The notes beneath the pieces are model-generated. The model was not told where the DNA came from. It saw only the letters and a program-made list of their open reading frames with translations, and did not search any database. From CAWHNT01 sp963830775 (GTDB lineage Bacteria; Pseudomonadota; Alphaproteobacteria; Geminicoccales; Geminicoccaceae): 64,000 nucleotides of DNA. The DNA lies in assembly GCA_963830775.1 (NCBI GenBank), contig CAWHNT010000047.1, forward strand, positions 682,001 through 746,000, read 5' to 3'. The translations under genes were made by a program, and so were the position numbers. Within the stretch, counting starts at the first letter, position 1; each line of letters begins with the position of its first letter. Below are positions 31,975 through 42,949 of the stretch, piece after piece.

Positions 31975-32733
31975 ACCCGCAAGGGCCTCCAGCGCCCCTT
32001 CGCCCGAGCCACGGCCCAGCACCGCCGCCTCGGCCACAAGCTCTCCATGGGCCTGAGCGCCGCCCAGGTCGCCCGCCTCGAAGGCCTGGGAACGTTCGAG
32101 GTCGAGACCCTCCTCGCCGACCCCGACTTCGCCTCGCTCGCCGAGGGCTACCGTGCCCTCCACGCGATGCCCGAGGAGGAGCAGCGCCGCATCCTCACGA
32201 GCCTCGCCCGTCACCTCCTCATGGAGGCCACGGCCCTGGGCGATGTCCGCGTCGCCACCTTCATCATCCTCCAGGAGCGCATGGGCCGCGACCCCGCCCG
32301 CACGCTGGCCGACGGCGTGATCGCCTCCGTCAACCGCGAGCCCCGGCCCGCCCCGGTGCCGGCACCGCGCACCCCAAGCGCCACCCCGCGCCCAGCCTAC
32401 CCCTCGGACGATCCCGACCTCCGCGCCATGCAGCGTGTGGAGGACCGGCTCTGTGACGAGCTGGCGCACGAGCATGCGGTGGTGCATGCGGCCGTGGCGG
32501 CGGATGACGAGCCCGAGCCGGCCGCGGAAGTGGTGGAGGAGAGCGACCCCGACCCGGCGGATGCCGCGCTCACGCCGGAGCCGGCCCCGGTGCGCTGCCG
32601 GACCCGCCGCACGCCGCGGCCGCATCCCAGCACCTTGCCGAGCTACGAGCAGGCCCGCGCCCTGGAGGCCATGCTCCTCCTGAGCAAGCCCCCTCCCGAC
32701 GAGCCCCCGACCCCTCGCGCGCAAGGGCCCTGA
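31975..32733 (+). CDS. Hypothetical protein segment fused downstream of the IS30 transposase
   Basis: In frame with the transposase, this ~252-residue segment runs from TRKGLQRPFARATAQHRRL to PPTPRAQGP. A helical part (LSAAQVARLEGLGTFEVETL, MPEEEQRRILTSLARHLL, ATFIILQERMGRDPARTLAD) is followed by a Pro- and Asp/Glu-rich tail. An internal ATG at 32047 could start an independent protein. The first 84 nt are duplicated at 30879-30962. I do not recognise the family. It is most likely host or accessory sequence joined to the transposase by insertion or recombination. Confidence 0.5.
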   Translation, partial: TRKGLQRPFARATAQHRRLGHKLSMGLSAAQVARLEGLGTFEVETLLADPDFASLAEGYRALHAMPEEEQRRILTSLARHLLMEATALGDVRVATFIILQERMGRDPARTLADGVIASVNREPRPAPVPAPRTPSATPRPAYPSDDPDLRAMQRVEDRLCDELAHEHAVVHAAVAADDEPEPAAEVVEESDPDPADAALTPEPAPVRCRTRRTPRPHPSTLPSYEQARALEAMLLLSKPPPDEPPTPRAQGP

Positions 32734-32767
32734 GCGGCTTCTCTCCTCCCGGCCCGGCCGCATGCCC

Positions 32768-33214
32768 TCACACCGTGAGGTGCTGGATCTCCACGTCCAG
32801 CCGCCGCTGCAGCTCGTCCGCGACGATGCTGCGGTGGCAATGAAGCGGGTCGCGCTCGAGGCAGAGCAGGCAGACGCGCTGCCCGCTCTCGACGATCCGT
32901 GCCAGCTCCTCGAGCTCCGCCTGCGCCGTCCCGGTCGCGAGATGGTCCGCGAAGATCGCGCGCATCCGCTCGGGCTGGCCGCTGCGCGCGGCAAGGCGGC
33001 CCTCGGCCGGGGTGCCGAGGCCGCGCAGGTGGAGGTAGCCCATGCCGGCGGCCTCGGCGCCGGCCGCGAGCTGGCGCTTGGCGAAGCCCGGCCGCCGCGA
33101 GGCCGCCACCGCCCGCACGTCGACGAGAAGCTGGACGCCGGCCGCCTTCAGCACCTCCAGGAGCGCGTCCTGCGTCGCCTGCTCGTAGCCGATCGTGGCG
33201 ACCGTGAAGGCCAT
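32768..33214 (-). CDS. DUF488-family protein
   Basis: A 148-residue DUF488 protein. It begins TVATIGYEQ, with LLVDVRAVAASRRPGFAK in the middle and the Cys-rich motif VCLLCLERDPLHCHRS near the C-terminus, all standard for the family. The biochemical function is unknown. I choose ATG 33214 because the family starts at this Phe-Thr-Val strand; the longer frame to 33256 adds Gly-rich sequence. It is divergent from mmsA with 127 bp between. Confidence 0.9.
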   Translation of the reverse strand: MAFTVATIGYEQATQDALLEVLKAAGVQLLVDVRAVAASRRPGFAKRQLAAGAEAAGMGYLHLRGLGTPAEGRLAARSGQPERMRAIFADHLATGTAQAELEELARIVESGQRVCLLCLERDPLHCHRSIVADELQRRLDVEIQHLTV

Positions 33215-33341
33215 CGACCCGTCCCCGCTGCCCCGCACCCCGCAGCCTAGGCGCATCCCCGCACCCTGTCAGGCCCGGCTGGACGGGTTTGGGTGCTTGC
33301 GCCTATCTCCAGGACCTGCGGTGCTCGGGGAGGGGTGTGCG

Positions 33342-34841
<1,500 letters not shown>

Positions 34842-34847
34842 GCAGGG

Positions 34848-36197
34848 TCAGCTCCCCGGAGCGGCCTTCTTGCCCTTCGCCGCGGGCTTGAGGCTGGCCA
34901 GGGCCTTGGCAATGTCGATCCGGGACCTGGTCTGGCCGGAGCGGCGCATGCCCTTGCCGGTGCTCTCCAGCGCCTGCTCGATGCTGTCGACGGTGAAGGC
35001 GGGGTTGGCCGACTTCAGCACGGCCCAGGCGCCGGCGACGTGGGGCGTGGCCATCGAGGTGCCCATGAACGACGCGAACTTGTTGCCCGGCACCGAGGAC
35101 TGGATCAGGTCGCCGGGTGCCAAGAGGTCGACGGCCGGGCTCATGTTGGAGAAATCCGTGATGCGCTCCTTGCCGTAGTCGGTCGTGGCCGCCACGGTGA
35201 TGGCGCTGGAGATGCAGCCCGGGAAGTCCACGGCACCGCGCTGGTACTCGTTGCCCGAGGCGATCACGGTGGCGATGCCCTTGGCGCGGAGCCCGTCGAT
35301 GGCGGCCTTGATCTCGGGGCCGGACGCGTCGCAGTCGCTGCCGGGATAGGTGCCGCCGCCCAGGCTCAGGTTGGCCGCCGCGATGCTGTAGGTGCCGGCC
35401 AGCGAGCCCACATGCTCGAGGGCGGAGATGATGTCGGACTCGTAGGCCGCGACACAGGTGGCGCTGCCCTGGCAGTATGCCGGGTCGCTGATCAGCGAGT
35501 AGACCTGGATCGCGATCAGCTTCGCCCCTGGTGCCACGCCCGAGAACTTGGCGTTCTTGCCGGCGACGATGCCGGCCACATGGGTGCCGTGCTCGCAGTC
35601 CTGGACCGAGCTGGGGCAGGGCAGGCCGGCGGCCTTGCCGATGACCTCGGGCTTGGTCCGCTTGCACAGGCTGGTCGCCTGCTCGGCCGCATAGTTCTGC
35701 GAGAAGCAGGCCTCGCTCACCACCTTGCCCTTGAGGAAGGGGTGGGAGCTGTCCACGCCCGTGTCGAGGATCGCCACCACCTGACCCTCCCCGGTGGCCC
35801 CCTGACCCCATGCGACCGGAGCCTGCACCAGGGGCACGCTCTGCTTGAGGTGCGGGCGGACCCGGCGGTCCTCGTGCACGCTGACGACGAGGCCGCTCGC
35901 CAGCAGAGCCTCGAGCTGGCGCGGGTCCAGCTCCACCGCCACCGCCGGGAGCCCGCCCAGCCGCGCCAGATCGGAGACGCCGGCGCCGGCCATCCGGCTG
36001 CGCAGCAGGGACTCCGGCGAGGCGATGCGGCCGCCCTCGCTCGGGCCCGAAAGTGTCGCGATCACCCGCACGCGCTGCTTGCTCTTGGCGGCTGCCCGGA
36101 CCTGTCCGGCACCAGCGACATCGTCGGCTGCCGAAGCCGGCAGGATCGCAGTCAACGGGGGAAGCACCAGCGCCAGCGCTGCGAGGAGGAAACGCAT
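34848..36197 (-). CDS. Secreted subtilisin-like serine protease (S8)
   Basis: A 449-residue precursor. The signal peptide MRFLLAALALVLPPLTAILP starts at ATG 36197. An I9-like prodomain region (about 40-120) includes VAVELDPRQLEALLASG. The catalytic domain has Asp in VAILDTGVDSSHP, His in CEHGTHVAGIVAG, the oxyanion Asn in ATVIASGNE, and Ser in FMGTSMATPHVAG. Several Cys (ACFSQN, LCKR, LPCPSS, QDCEH) may form disulfides, consistent with export. The C-terminus is Lys-rich. It stands alone, convergent with mmsA (6 bp). Confidence 0.93.
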   Translation of the reverse strand: MRFLLAALALVLPPLTAILPASAADDVAGAGQVRAAAKSKQRVRVIATLSGPSEGGRIASPESLLRSRMAGAGVSDLARLGGLPAVAVELDPRQLEALLASGLVVSVHEDRRVRPHLKQSVPLVQAPVAWGQGATGEGQVVAILDTGVDSSHPFLKGKVVSEACFSQNYAAEQATSLCKRTKPEVIGKAAGLPCPSSVQDCEHGTHVAGIVAGKNAKFSGVAPGAKLIAIQVYSLISDPAYCQGSATCVAAYESDIISALEHVGSLAGTYSIAAANLSLGGGTYPGSDCDASGPEIKAAIDGLRAKGIATVIASGNEYQRGAVDFPGCISSAITVAATTDYGKERITDFSNMSPAVDLLAPGDLIQSSVPGNKFASFMGTSMATPHVAGAWAVLKSANPAFTVDSIEQALESTGKGMRRSGQTRSRIDIAKALASLKPAAKGKKAAPGS

Positions 36198-36370
36198 CAG
36201 GGCTCCAACTCCGTTCAGCCTTGCCTCAGTACCGAGACGGGCATCCACCATCTAACGTATTGCGGGAAAGTCCAGAATAACGTTCTCGTTACACGCAAGT
36301 TCGTGGTCATGCGTGCTCATTGGTCCCGCCGTGGCCGAGGCTGCACCACGCCACGTTGGTCAGATGCGTT

Positions 36371-37488
36371 CTAAAGCAGCACGAGATCGTCGCGGTGGAT
36401 CATCTCGTCGCGCCCGCGCCAGCCGAGCACGGTTTCGATCTCCTCGGTCCTGCGCCCGACCAGGCGCTGGGCATCGGCGGTATCGTAAGCGACCAGGCCC
36501 TTCGCGACCGGGTTGCCGTCGGGGGCCCGCACCAGCACGGCGTCGCCGCGCTCGAACTCGCCCTCGATCCTGGTCACACCGGCGGGCAGGAGGCTGGAGC
36601 CACGGCGAAGTGCCTGGCAGGCACCGGCATCGATGTCGATGGTGCCGTTGGCGCCGAGGCTGGCAGCGATCCAGTCCTTGCGCGCCCGACGGGCGGAGAG
36701 GCGGACCGGGAAGAGCGTGGCGCGCGTACCCGCCTCGATCGCGGCCAGCGGGCGCTCGACCGCACCGCGGGCGAGCACCACCGAGCAGCCGGCGGAGGTG
36801 GCGATCTTGGCCGCCGTGAGCTTGCTCACCATGCCCCCTGTGCCGACCGTGGAGCCGGCCCCGCCGGCCATGGCCTCGATCTCGGGCGTGATCGCCTCGA
36901 CCGTGGCCAGGTGGCGGGCCGTGGCATCGCTGCGCGGGTCGGCGGTGTAGAGGCCGTCGATGTCGGAGAGGAGGACCAAGGTCTCGGCCGAGGCCATCAC
37001 GGCAACCCGGGCGGAGAGCCGGTCATTGTCGCCGAAGCGGATCTCGCTCGTGGCCACGGTGTCGTTCTCGTTGACGACCGGGATCACGCCCAGGCGCAGG
37101 AGGGTCTCCAGCGTGGCGCGGGCGTTGAGATAGCGGCGGCGGGCCTCGGTGTCGTGCAGCGTGACCAGCACCTGGCCGATGCGCAGGCCGCGGCTGCCGA
37201 GGCGCTCCTGATAGGCATGGGCGAGCACGATCTGCCCCACCGCGGCAGCCGCCTGCTTCTCCTCCAGCCGGTGCGGGCGCCGCTTGAGGCCGAGCGGGCG
37301 ACGGCCCAACGCGATCGCACCCGAGGTGACGACGATCACCTGCTGGCCGCGGGCGGTGAGCACGGCGATGTCGGCGGCAAGGCCGTCGAGCCAGGCCTCG
37401 CGTACGCGCCCTTCCTCGTCGACCAGCAGCGAGCTGCCGATCTTGACGACGATCCGGCGCGCGCTCAGCGCCTCGGCAGCACTGCGCA

Positions 37489-37489
<1 letters not shown>
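36371..37489 (-). CDS. proB: Glutamate 5-kinase
   Basis: A 372-residue enzyme, first step of proline synthesis. The amino-acid-kinase domain has IVVKIGSSLLVD and VIVVTSGAIALG, the glutamate-binding VNENDTVAT, and VGTGGMVSKLTAAKIA. The PUA domain (about 280-365) contains GEFERGDAVLV. ATG 37489 overlaps the stop of obgE by one base, so translation is coupled. It is the last gene of the rplU-rpmA-obgE-proB operon. proA is not in the window. Confidence 0.96.
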
Positions 37490-38505
<1,016 letters not shown>

Positions 38506-38591
38506 GGGCTCCGGCCCTCTATCCGCGGGCCTTGTCACCCTCGTCTTCGGTCACCCCCGATCCCGCCGGGGCGACAGGCGGGAGGAGCAGC

Positions 38592-38858
38592 CTACTCGGC
38601 TGCCTGAACCAACCGCTCGACGTGGATGTAGGTGCGGTCGCCGCGCTCGCGGAAGCGGACGTGCCCCTCGGCCACGGCGTAGATGGTGAAGTCGCGGCCC
38701 ATGCCGACATTGGTGCCGGGGTGCCACTTGGTGCCGCGCTGGCGGACGATGATGTTGCCCGGGATGACGCGCTCGCCGCCGAACTTCTTCACGCCCAGTC
38801 GCTGGCCTGCCGAATCGCGGCCGTTGCGCGAGCTGCCACCCGCCTTCTTATGTGCCAT
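38592..38858 (-). CDS. rpmA: 50S ribosomal protein L27
   Basis: An 88-residue ribosomal protein, MAHKKAGGSSRNGRDS at the start with the conserved VIVRQRGT-type strand and NVGMGRDFTIYA. The N-terminal tail reaches the peptidyl-transferase centre. It is 21 bp downstream of rplU in the same operon. Confidence 0.98.
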   Translation of the reverse strand: MAHKKAGGSSRNGRDSAGQRLGVKKFGGERVIPGNIIVRQRGTKWHPGTNVGMGRDFTIYAVAEGHVRFRERGDRTYIHVERLVQAAE

Positions 38859-38879
38859 GACCTTCTCCTACCGGCCTAT

Positions 38880-39191
38880 TCAGGCCGTCATGATGTCGGC
38901 GATGCGGACCACGGTCTGGAGCTGGCGGTGACCGGTCCGGCGACGGAAGTTCTTCCGCCGCCGCTTCTTGAAGACGATGATCTTGGGGCCCTTGCCCTGC
39001 TCCAGCACGGTGGCCATGACCTTGGCCCCGACCACGGTGGGGGCACCGACCTGCGGGTTGTCGCCGCCCACCAGCAGCACCTCGCCGAACTCGATCGTCC
39101 CGCCGGGCTCGCCCTCGAGGCGCTCGACGGAGATGACGTCGTTCGTGGCGACGCGATACTGCTTGCCGCCCGTCTTGATCACTGCGTACAT
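38880..39191 (-). CDS. rplU: 50S ribosomal protein L21
   Basis: A 103-residue ribosomal protein, MYAVIKTGGKQYRV at the start and FKKRRRKNFRRRTGHRQ near the end. ATG 39191 is preceded by GGTTCCTTCCG and a ~60 nt leader from the promoter at 39262-39289. A longer upstream frame exists but has no family support. First gene of rplU-rpmA-obgE-proB. Confidence 0.98.
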   Translation of the reverse strand: MYAVIKTGGKQYRVATNDVISVERLEGEPGGTIEFGEVLLVGGDNPQVGAPTVVGAKVMATVLEQGKGPKIIVFKKRRRKNFRRRTGHRQLQTVVRIADIMTA

Positions 39192-39261
39192 CGGAAGGAA
39201 CCGGCCTGAGCTGAGGACGCAGGACAACGCACGTTCCGCGCTGTCCCGAACGCGAGCGGCG

Positions 39262-39289
39262 ACTATAGCCGCGGAAGGGCCGGTGTCAA
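39262..39289 (-). promoter_or_regulatory. Sigma-70 promoter for rplU operon
   Basis: On the minus strand TTGACA (39284-39289), a 16-bp spacer and TATAGT (39262-39267), near-consensus and about 60-70 bp before rplU. The -35 hexamer overlaps the stop codon of the higA remnant, so that relict now forms part of the promoter. Confidence 0.75.
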
Positions 39290-39511
39290 CGCGGCGTGTC
39301 GAGCGGCTGCGGCTCGACGGGCGGCTGGAAGCGAGCAACGCGGATCTCGCCCTCGCGTATCCTTGCCTGGGAAATGTCGTAACTGGTCTGCATCCGCATC
39401 AGGGTCTACGCAGCGAGTAATGCCCAGCGCCTTCGCACCGCTCACAGAGAGCCCGAGGGGCTCGATAACGATCGAGCGGAAGAACTGCCCTGGGTGAGCC
39501 GGATTCCTCAT
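39286..39511 (-). pseudogene. HigA-family antitoxin remnant with internal deletion
   Basis: From ATG 39511 the frame reads MRNPAHPGQFFRS...IEPLGLSVSGAKALGITR, the typical start of a HigA/XRE antitoxin up to the first helices of the DNA-binding domain. It then jumps, in another frame, to TLMRMQTSYDISQARIREG and RVARFQPP, the normal C-terminus of the same family, ending at 39286. About 30-35 central residues, including the recognition helix, are missing. No higB toxin is adjacent. This is a decayed solitary antitoxin. Confidence 0.75.
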
Positions 39512-39547
39512 GCGCAAACCGTTGCTCTCGGTCGCCTAATCGGCAGG

Positions 39548-41668
39548 TCAGCCGCCTGAAGCAGCAGAGGTCACGTGGTTCTCTGCCGTCCCCGAAGGAG
39601 CGACACCCACCTCATGGACCGGCTCCAGCCACACGGCGGTGTCGTGGAACGCAGCACCTCCATCGGGCAGGCCCGGCTCGGCGCTGATCAGGCTGTTGAT
39701 GCCGATGCGCTCGCCCCAGTGCTGGTTGGGCCAGATGCTCTCGACCACGATGGTGGTCGGGTGCTGGCCATGGTGGGCGCGGGCGTGGAGGAGGACCGAG
39801 CCCTGCTCGTTGCCGAGGCGGACGGGGTCGCCGTCAGCGAGGCCGAGCTGGGCCATGGTGTCGGGGTGGATCAGGGCAGTCGGGCGCTGCTCGCGTTTGC
39901 GCGAGGTGGGCATCTCCGTGAAGCTCGTGTTGAGGAACTGGCGCGCAGGGGCGGCGACCAGGCGGTAGGGCTTCTCGGGCGTGGTGGTGTCGATCACGGC
40001 CAAGTGGTCGGGGAGGCGCGGCATCAGGTGGCCGCGCGGGCCCAGGGACGGCCAGTCGGGGGCGAAGCGGAAGCGGCCGTCGGGCGTGGGGAAGCCGTTC
40101 AGGTGATGGGCGGTGGCGAAGTCGGGCAGGACCTCCCAGCCGCCGGCACGCCAGACCGTCTCGGCGTCGGGCCAGCCGGAGCGGGCCAGGAGGTCGTCGA
40201 TCAGCTCCCACTCGGTCATGCCGAAGCCGGGATGCTCGGCACCGACGCGGCGGGCCAGCTCGCGATGCACGAAGTGGTTCGTGCGGCACTCGCCGTGGGG
40301 CTCGAAGATGGCCTTGTGGATCTGGATCGTGGGGTGGGCCGCGGCCTGGTAGATGTCGTCGTGCTCGAGGAACATGGTCGCGGGCAGGACGATGTCGGCC
40401 ATGCGGGCGGTGTCGGTCAGGAACTGCTCGTGCACGGCCGTGAACAGGTCGTCGCGCGCGAAGCCGGCATGGACCTTGTGCAGCTCAGGCGCCACGCACA
40501 TCGGGTTCGTGTTCTGGATCAGGAGGGCGGTGACCGGCGGGCCGTCGCCGAGGTCGGTGCGGTCGCCGCAGAGGATCGGGCCGATGCGGGACTGGTCGAG
40601 CAGGCGGGTGGAGCGGTCGAGGACGTCCAGGCCCTCGATCATCGTCTTGTCCCAGTGATAGAGCTCGCCGAAATTGTAGAGCGCTCCACCGCCCGGGTGC
40701 GCCCAGGCGCCGGTGACGACCGGCAGGCACGAGGCGGCGTGCATCGCCGCGGCTCCATTGCGCGAGCGGGTGAAGCCGTAGCCGAGGCGGAGATAGCTGT
40801 GCTTCGTCCCGCCGTAGAGGCGGGCGAAGGCCTCGATCTCCTGCACCGGCAGGCCGGTGATGGCGGCGGCCCATTCGGGCGTGCGCGAGGCGAGATGGCG
40901 CTCCAGCTCGGCCGGCACGTCGCTGTAGCGGGCGAGATAGTCGCGGTCGGCGTGGCCGTCGCGGAAGAGGATGTGCATGACGCCACAGGCAAGGGCGCCG
41001 TCGGTGCCGGGGCGGAGGGCCAGGTGCATGTCGGCCTGCTCGGCCGTGGGCGAGCGGTAGGGGTCGACCACGACCAGCTTCGCACCGCGCTCCTTCCGGG
41101 CGCGGGCGATGTGGCCCATCAGGTTCACGTGCGTGCTGACCGGGTTGCAGCCCCAGACCACGACGAGGTCGGAATGGTCGGGGATCTCGGTCGCCGGCAC
41201 GCCCCAGCGCTTGCCATGGCCGGCCTTGAAGCCGGTATCGGAGAGCAGCACGCAGATCGTGCTCTTGAAGCGCGAGTAGCGCTTCGTGTGGGTCAGGCGC
41301 TGGATGCCGTCGCGCTGCACGAAGCCCATGGTGCCGGCGTACCAGTAGGGCCAGACGGTCTCGGGCCCGTGCCGCCGCTCGGCGTCGAGGAAGGCTTCGG
41401 CGATACGGTCGAGGGCTTCCTCCCAGCCGATCCGCTCGAACTGGCCCGAGCCCTTGGGGCCGGTCCGGCGCATCGGGTGGGCCAGGCGCTCGGGATGGTG
41501 GAACCGCTCATGGTAGCGGGCGACCTTGGCGCAGATCACGCCCGCCGTGTAGGCCACGCGCTGGCTCCCGCGCACCTTGCCCAGACGGCCGTCCGGCAGC
41601 TTCTCGACCTCGAGCGCGCAGACCGACGGGCAGTCGTGCGGGCATACGGAAGGGTGGAACTCGCTCAT
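39548..41668 (-). CDS. Molybdopterin-dependent oxidoreductase (DMSO reductase superfamily)
   Basis: A 706-residue enzyme with an N-terminal [4Fe-4S] motif (CPHDCPSVCALEVE ... GVICAKVARY) and three molybdopterin domains: YWYAGTMGF, VVWGCNPVSTHVN, LRPGTDGALACGVMH, and the C-terminal dinucleotide-binding domain (RQFLNTSF, IHPDTMAQLGLADGD). There is no twin-arginine signal, so it is cytoplasmic. The substrate cannot be read from the sequence; anaerobic-dehydrogenase or formate-dehydrogenase-like members share this layout. No dedicated electron-transfer subunit is adjacent. ATG 41668 is the first start at the domain boundary. Confidence 0.88.
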   Translation of the reverse strand: MSEFHPSVCPHDCPSVCALEVEKLPDGRLGKVRGSQRVAYTAGVICAKVARYHERFHHPERLAHPMRRTGPKGSGQFERIGWEEALDRIAEAFLDAERRHGPETVWPYWYAGTMGFVQRDGIQRLTHTKRYSRFKSTICVLLSDTGFKAGHGKRWGVPATEIPDHSDLVVVWGCNPVSTHVNLMGHIARARKERGAKLVVVDPYRSPTAEQADMHLALRPGTDGALACGVMHILFRDGHADRDYLARYSDVPAELERHLASRTPEWAAAITGLPVQEIEAFARLYGGTKHSYLRLGYGFTRSRNGAAAMHAASCLPVVTGAWAHPGGGALYNFGELYHWDKTMIEGLDVLDRSTRLLDQSRIGPILCGDRTDLGDGPPVTALLIQNTNPMCVAPELHKVHAGFARDDLFTAVHEQFLTDTARMADIVLPATMFLEHDDIYQAAAHPTIQIHKAIFEPHGECRTNHFVHRELARRVGAEHPGFGMTEWELIDDLLARSGWPDAETVWRAGGWEVLPDFATAHHLNGFPTPDGRFRFAPDWPSLGPRGHLMPRLPDHLAVIDTTTPEKPYRLVAAPARQFLNTSFTEMPTSRKREQRPTALIHPDTMAQLGLADGDPVRLGNEQGSVLLHARAHHGQHPTTIVVESIWPNQHWGERIGINSLISAEPGLPDGGAAFHDTAVWLEPVHEVGVAPSGTAENHVTSAASGG

Positions 41669-41784
41669 CGGCCGTGCTTCCGGGCAGGTGACGCCGCTGT
41701 CATGATGATGTGGTGGCACCGGCTTCGGCGCAACCTCCGCGGCCTTGCGCGGTTTCGAGCGCAGTGACCCTTGGAGATGAGCCG

Positions 41785-42333
41785 ATGCGGTTTCGCCTGA
41801 CGGCAGCGAGTGTTCTGGCGGTCCTCCTCGCCGGCGGTGCCGCCGCCCAGCAGCAGGAGCCCACTTCGGGCCGCGCCTTCGTCGATGAGGCGGCCAAGGC
41901 CGCGGAGCGGGCGCAACAGCGCGACAGGGACCTCGTTCGCGAGATGAGCGAGGAGGCGACGAAGGCGGTCGAAGGCACGCCCAGCGGGGCTGAGACCGTG
42001 GGCTCGACCGCACCACCGGCCAACACTGCGACCCGGACGCCGAACCTCGACAAGCCGGACGAGCCGGATGCGGATGAGCTGGTGGGCCAGAAGATCGCCG
42101 ACCGTGACGGCGATCCGGTCGGGACCGTGCGCGACGTCATGCGCGATCCGGCCGGGAACGAGGCGATGGTGCTGGTCGAGGAAACAGGCGGCGCGGTGAA
42201 GGGCATCATCCTGGCCCGCATCCTGCCGGCCCAGGGCGATGCCGACGGCTACTATGTCGACCTCGACCGGGAGGGCATCGCCGAGCTGCCCAGCTATCGC
42301 CGCGAAGGCGACCGCTGGACCATGCTCGACTGA
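41785..42333 (+). CDS. Exported PRC-barrel domain protein
   Basis: A 182-residue protein with signal peptide RFRLTAASVLAVLLAGGAAA (ATG 41785), a helical Ala/Glu-rich stretch (AAKAAERAQQRDRDLV), a Thr/Pro linker and a C-terminal PRC-barrel (about 105-180: DELVGQKIADRDGDPVGTVR ... DREGIAELPSYRREGDRW). PRC barrels mediate protein interactions; the partner is unknown. It is divergent from the molybdopterin oxidoreductase and convergent with sodC (10 bp). Confidence 0.85.
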   Translation: MRFRLTAASVLAVLLAGGAAAQQQEPTSGRAFVDEAAKAAERAQQRDRDLVREMSEEATKAVEGTPSGAETVGSTAPPANTATRTPNLDKPDEPDADELVGQKIADRDGDPVGTVRDVMRDPAGNEAMVLVEETGGAVKGIILARILPAQGDADGYYVDLDREGIAELPSYRREGDRWTMLD

Positions 42334-42343
42334 GGGCCGCGCC

Positions 42344-42874
42344 CTACTTGATGACGCCGCAGGCGATGCGGCCGCCGCCGCCGCCCAGGGGCTGAGGCTG
42401 GTCGGCATAGTTGTCGCCGCCGGCGTGGATCATCAGGGCATGGCCGTCGAGCTGGCCGAGGTCGGTGATCCGCGGTGCAATGAGCTGCTCCTTCGAGGTG
42501 CCGTCGGCCTCCACGGTGAGGAAGGGCAGGTCGCCCATATGACCGTCGCCGGCCGGACCGGCATGCGCCTTGGAGCCGGACGGGCTCCAGTGGCCGCCGG
42601 CAGCACCACCGGGGATGACCTCGCCTTGTGGGTTCGGTCCCGGCCCGCAGTCGCCCTTCTCGTGCAGGTGGAAGCCGTGCTCGCCCGGCGGGAGGCCCTT
42701 GAGGTCGGTCGCGAGGACGAGCCCGCTGCTCCCGCCTGAGAGGGTGATGGTGCCCACGGCCTCGCCGGTGCCGTTCTTGTCGATCTTGGTCATGGTCGCG
42801 GTCTTGTTGTCCGCGGCGGCGGCACAGCCGGCGAGGGTAGCCGCCAGGGCCGCGGATAAGATCAAGACGCGCAT
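42344..42874 (-). CDS. sodC: Periplasmic Cu,Zn superoxide dismutase, probable lipoprotein
   Basis: A 176-residue SodC. The lipobox is LAGC (ATLAGCAAA), so lipid anchoring is likely. Copper ligands are in EHGFHLHEKGDC, the zinc-loop region is AGGHWSPSGSKAHAG...GHMGDLP, and the late His in HALMIHAGGDNY; the disulfide pair is C (GDC) and C near GRIACGVIK. It detoxifies superoxide in the periplasm. Confidence 0.95.
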   Translation of the reverse strand: MRVLILSAALAATLAGCAAAADNKTATMTKIDKNGTGEAVGTITLSGGSSGLVLATDLKGLPPGEHGFHLHEKGDCGPGPNPQGEVIPGGAAGGHWSPSGSKAHAGPAGDGHMGDLPFLTVEADGTSKEQLIAPRITDLGQLDGHALMIHAGGDNYADQPQPLGGGGGRIACGVIK

Positions 42875-42949
42875 GCCTGCCTCCTCTGTCGCGCAATCGT
42901 CCGATAGGAGGAGAGGGTAGGGCGCAAAGGCCCCCCGCGCCAGCCGCCT

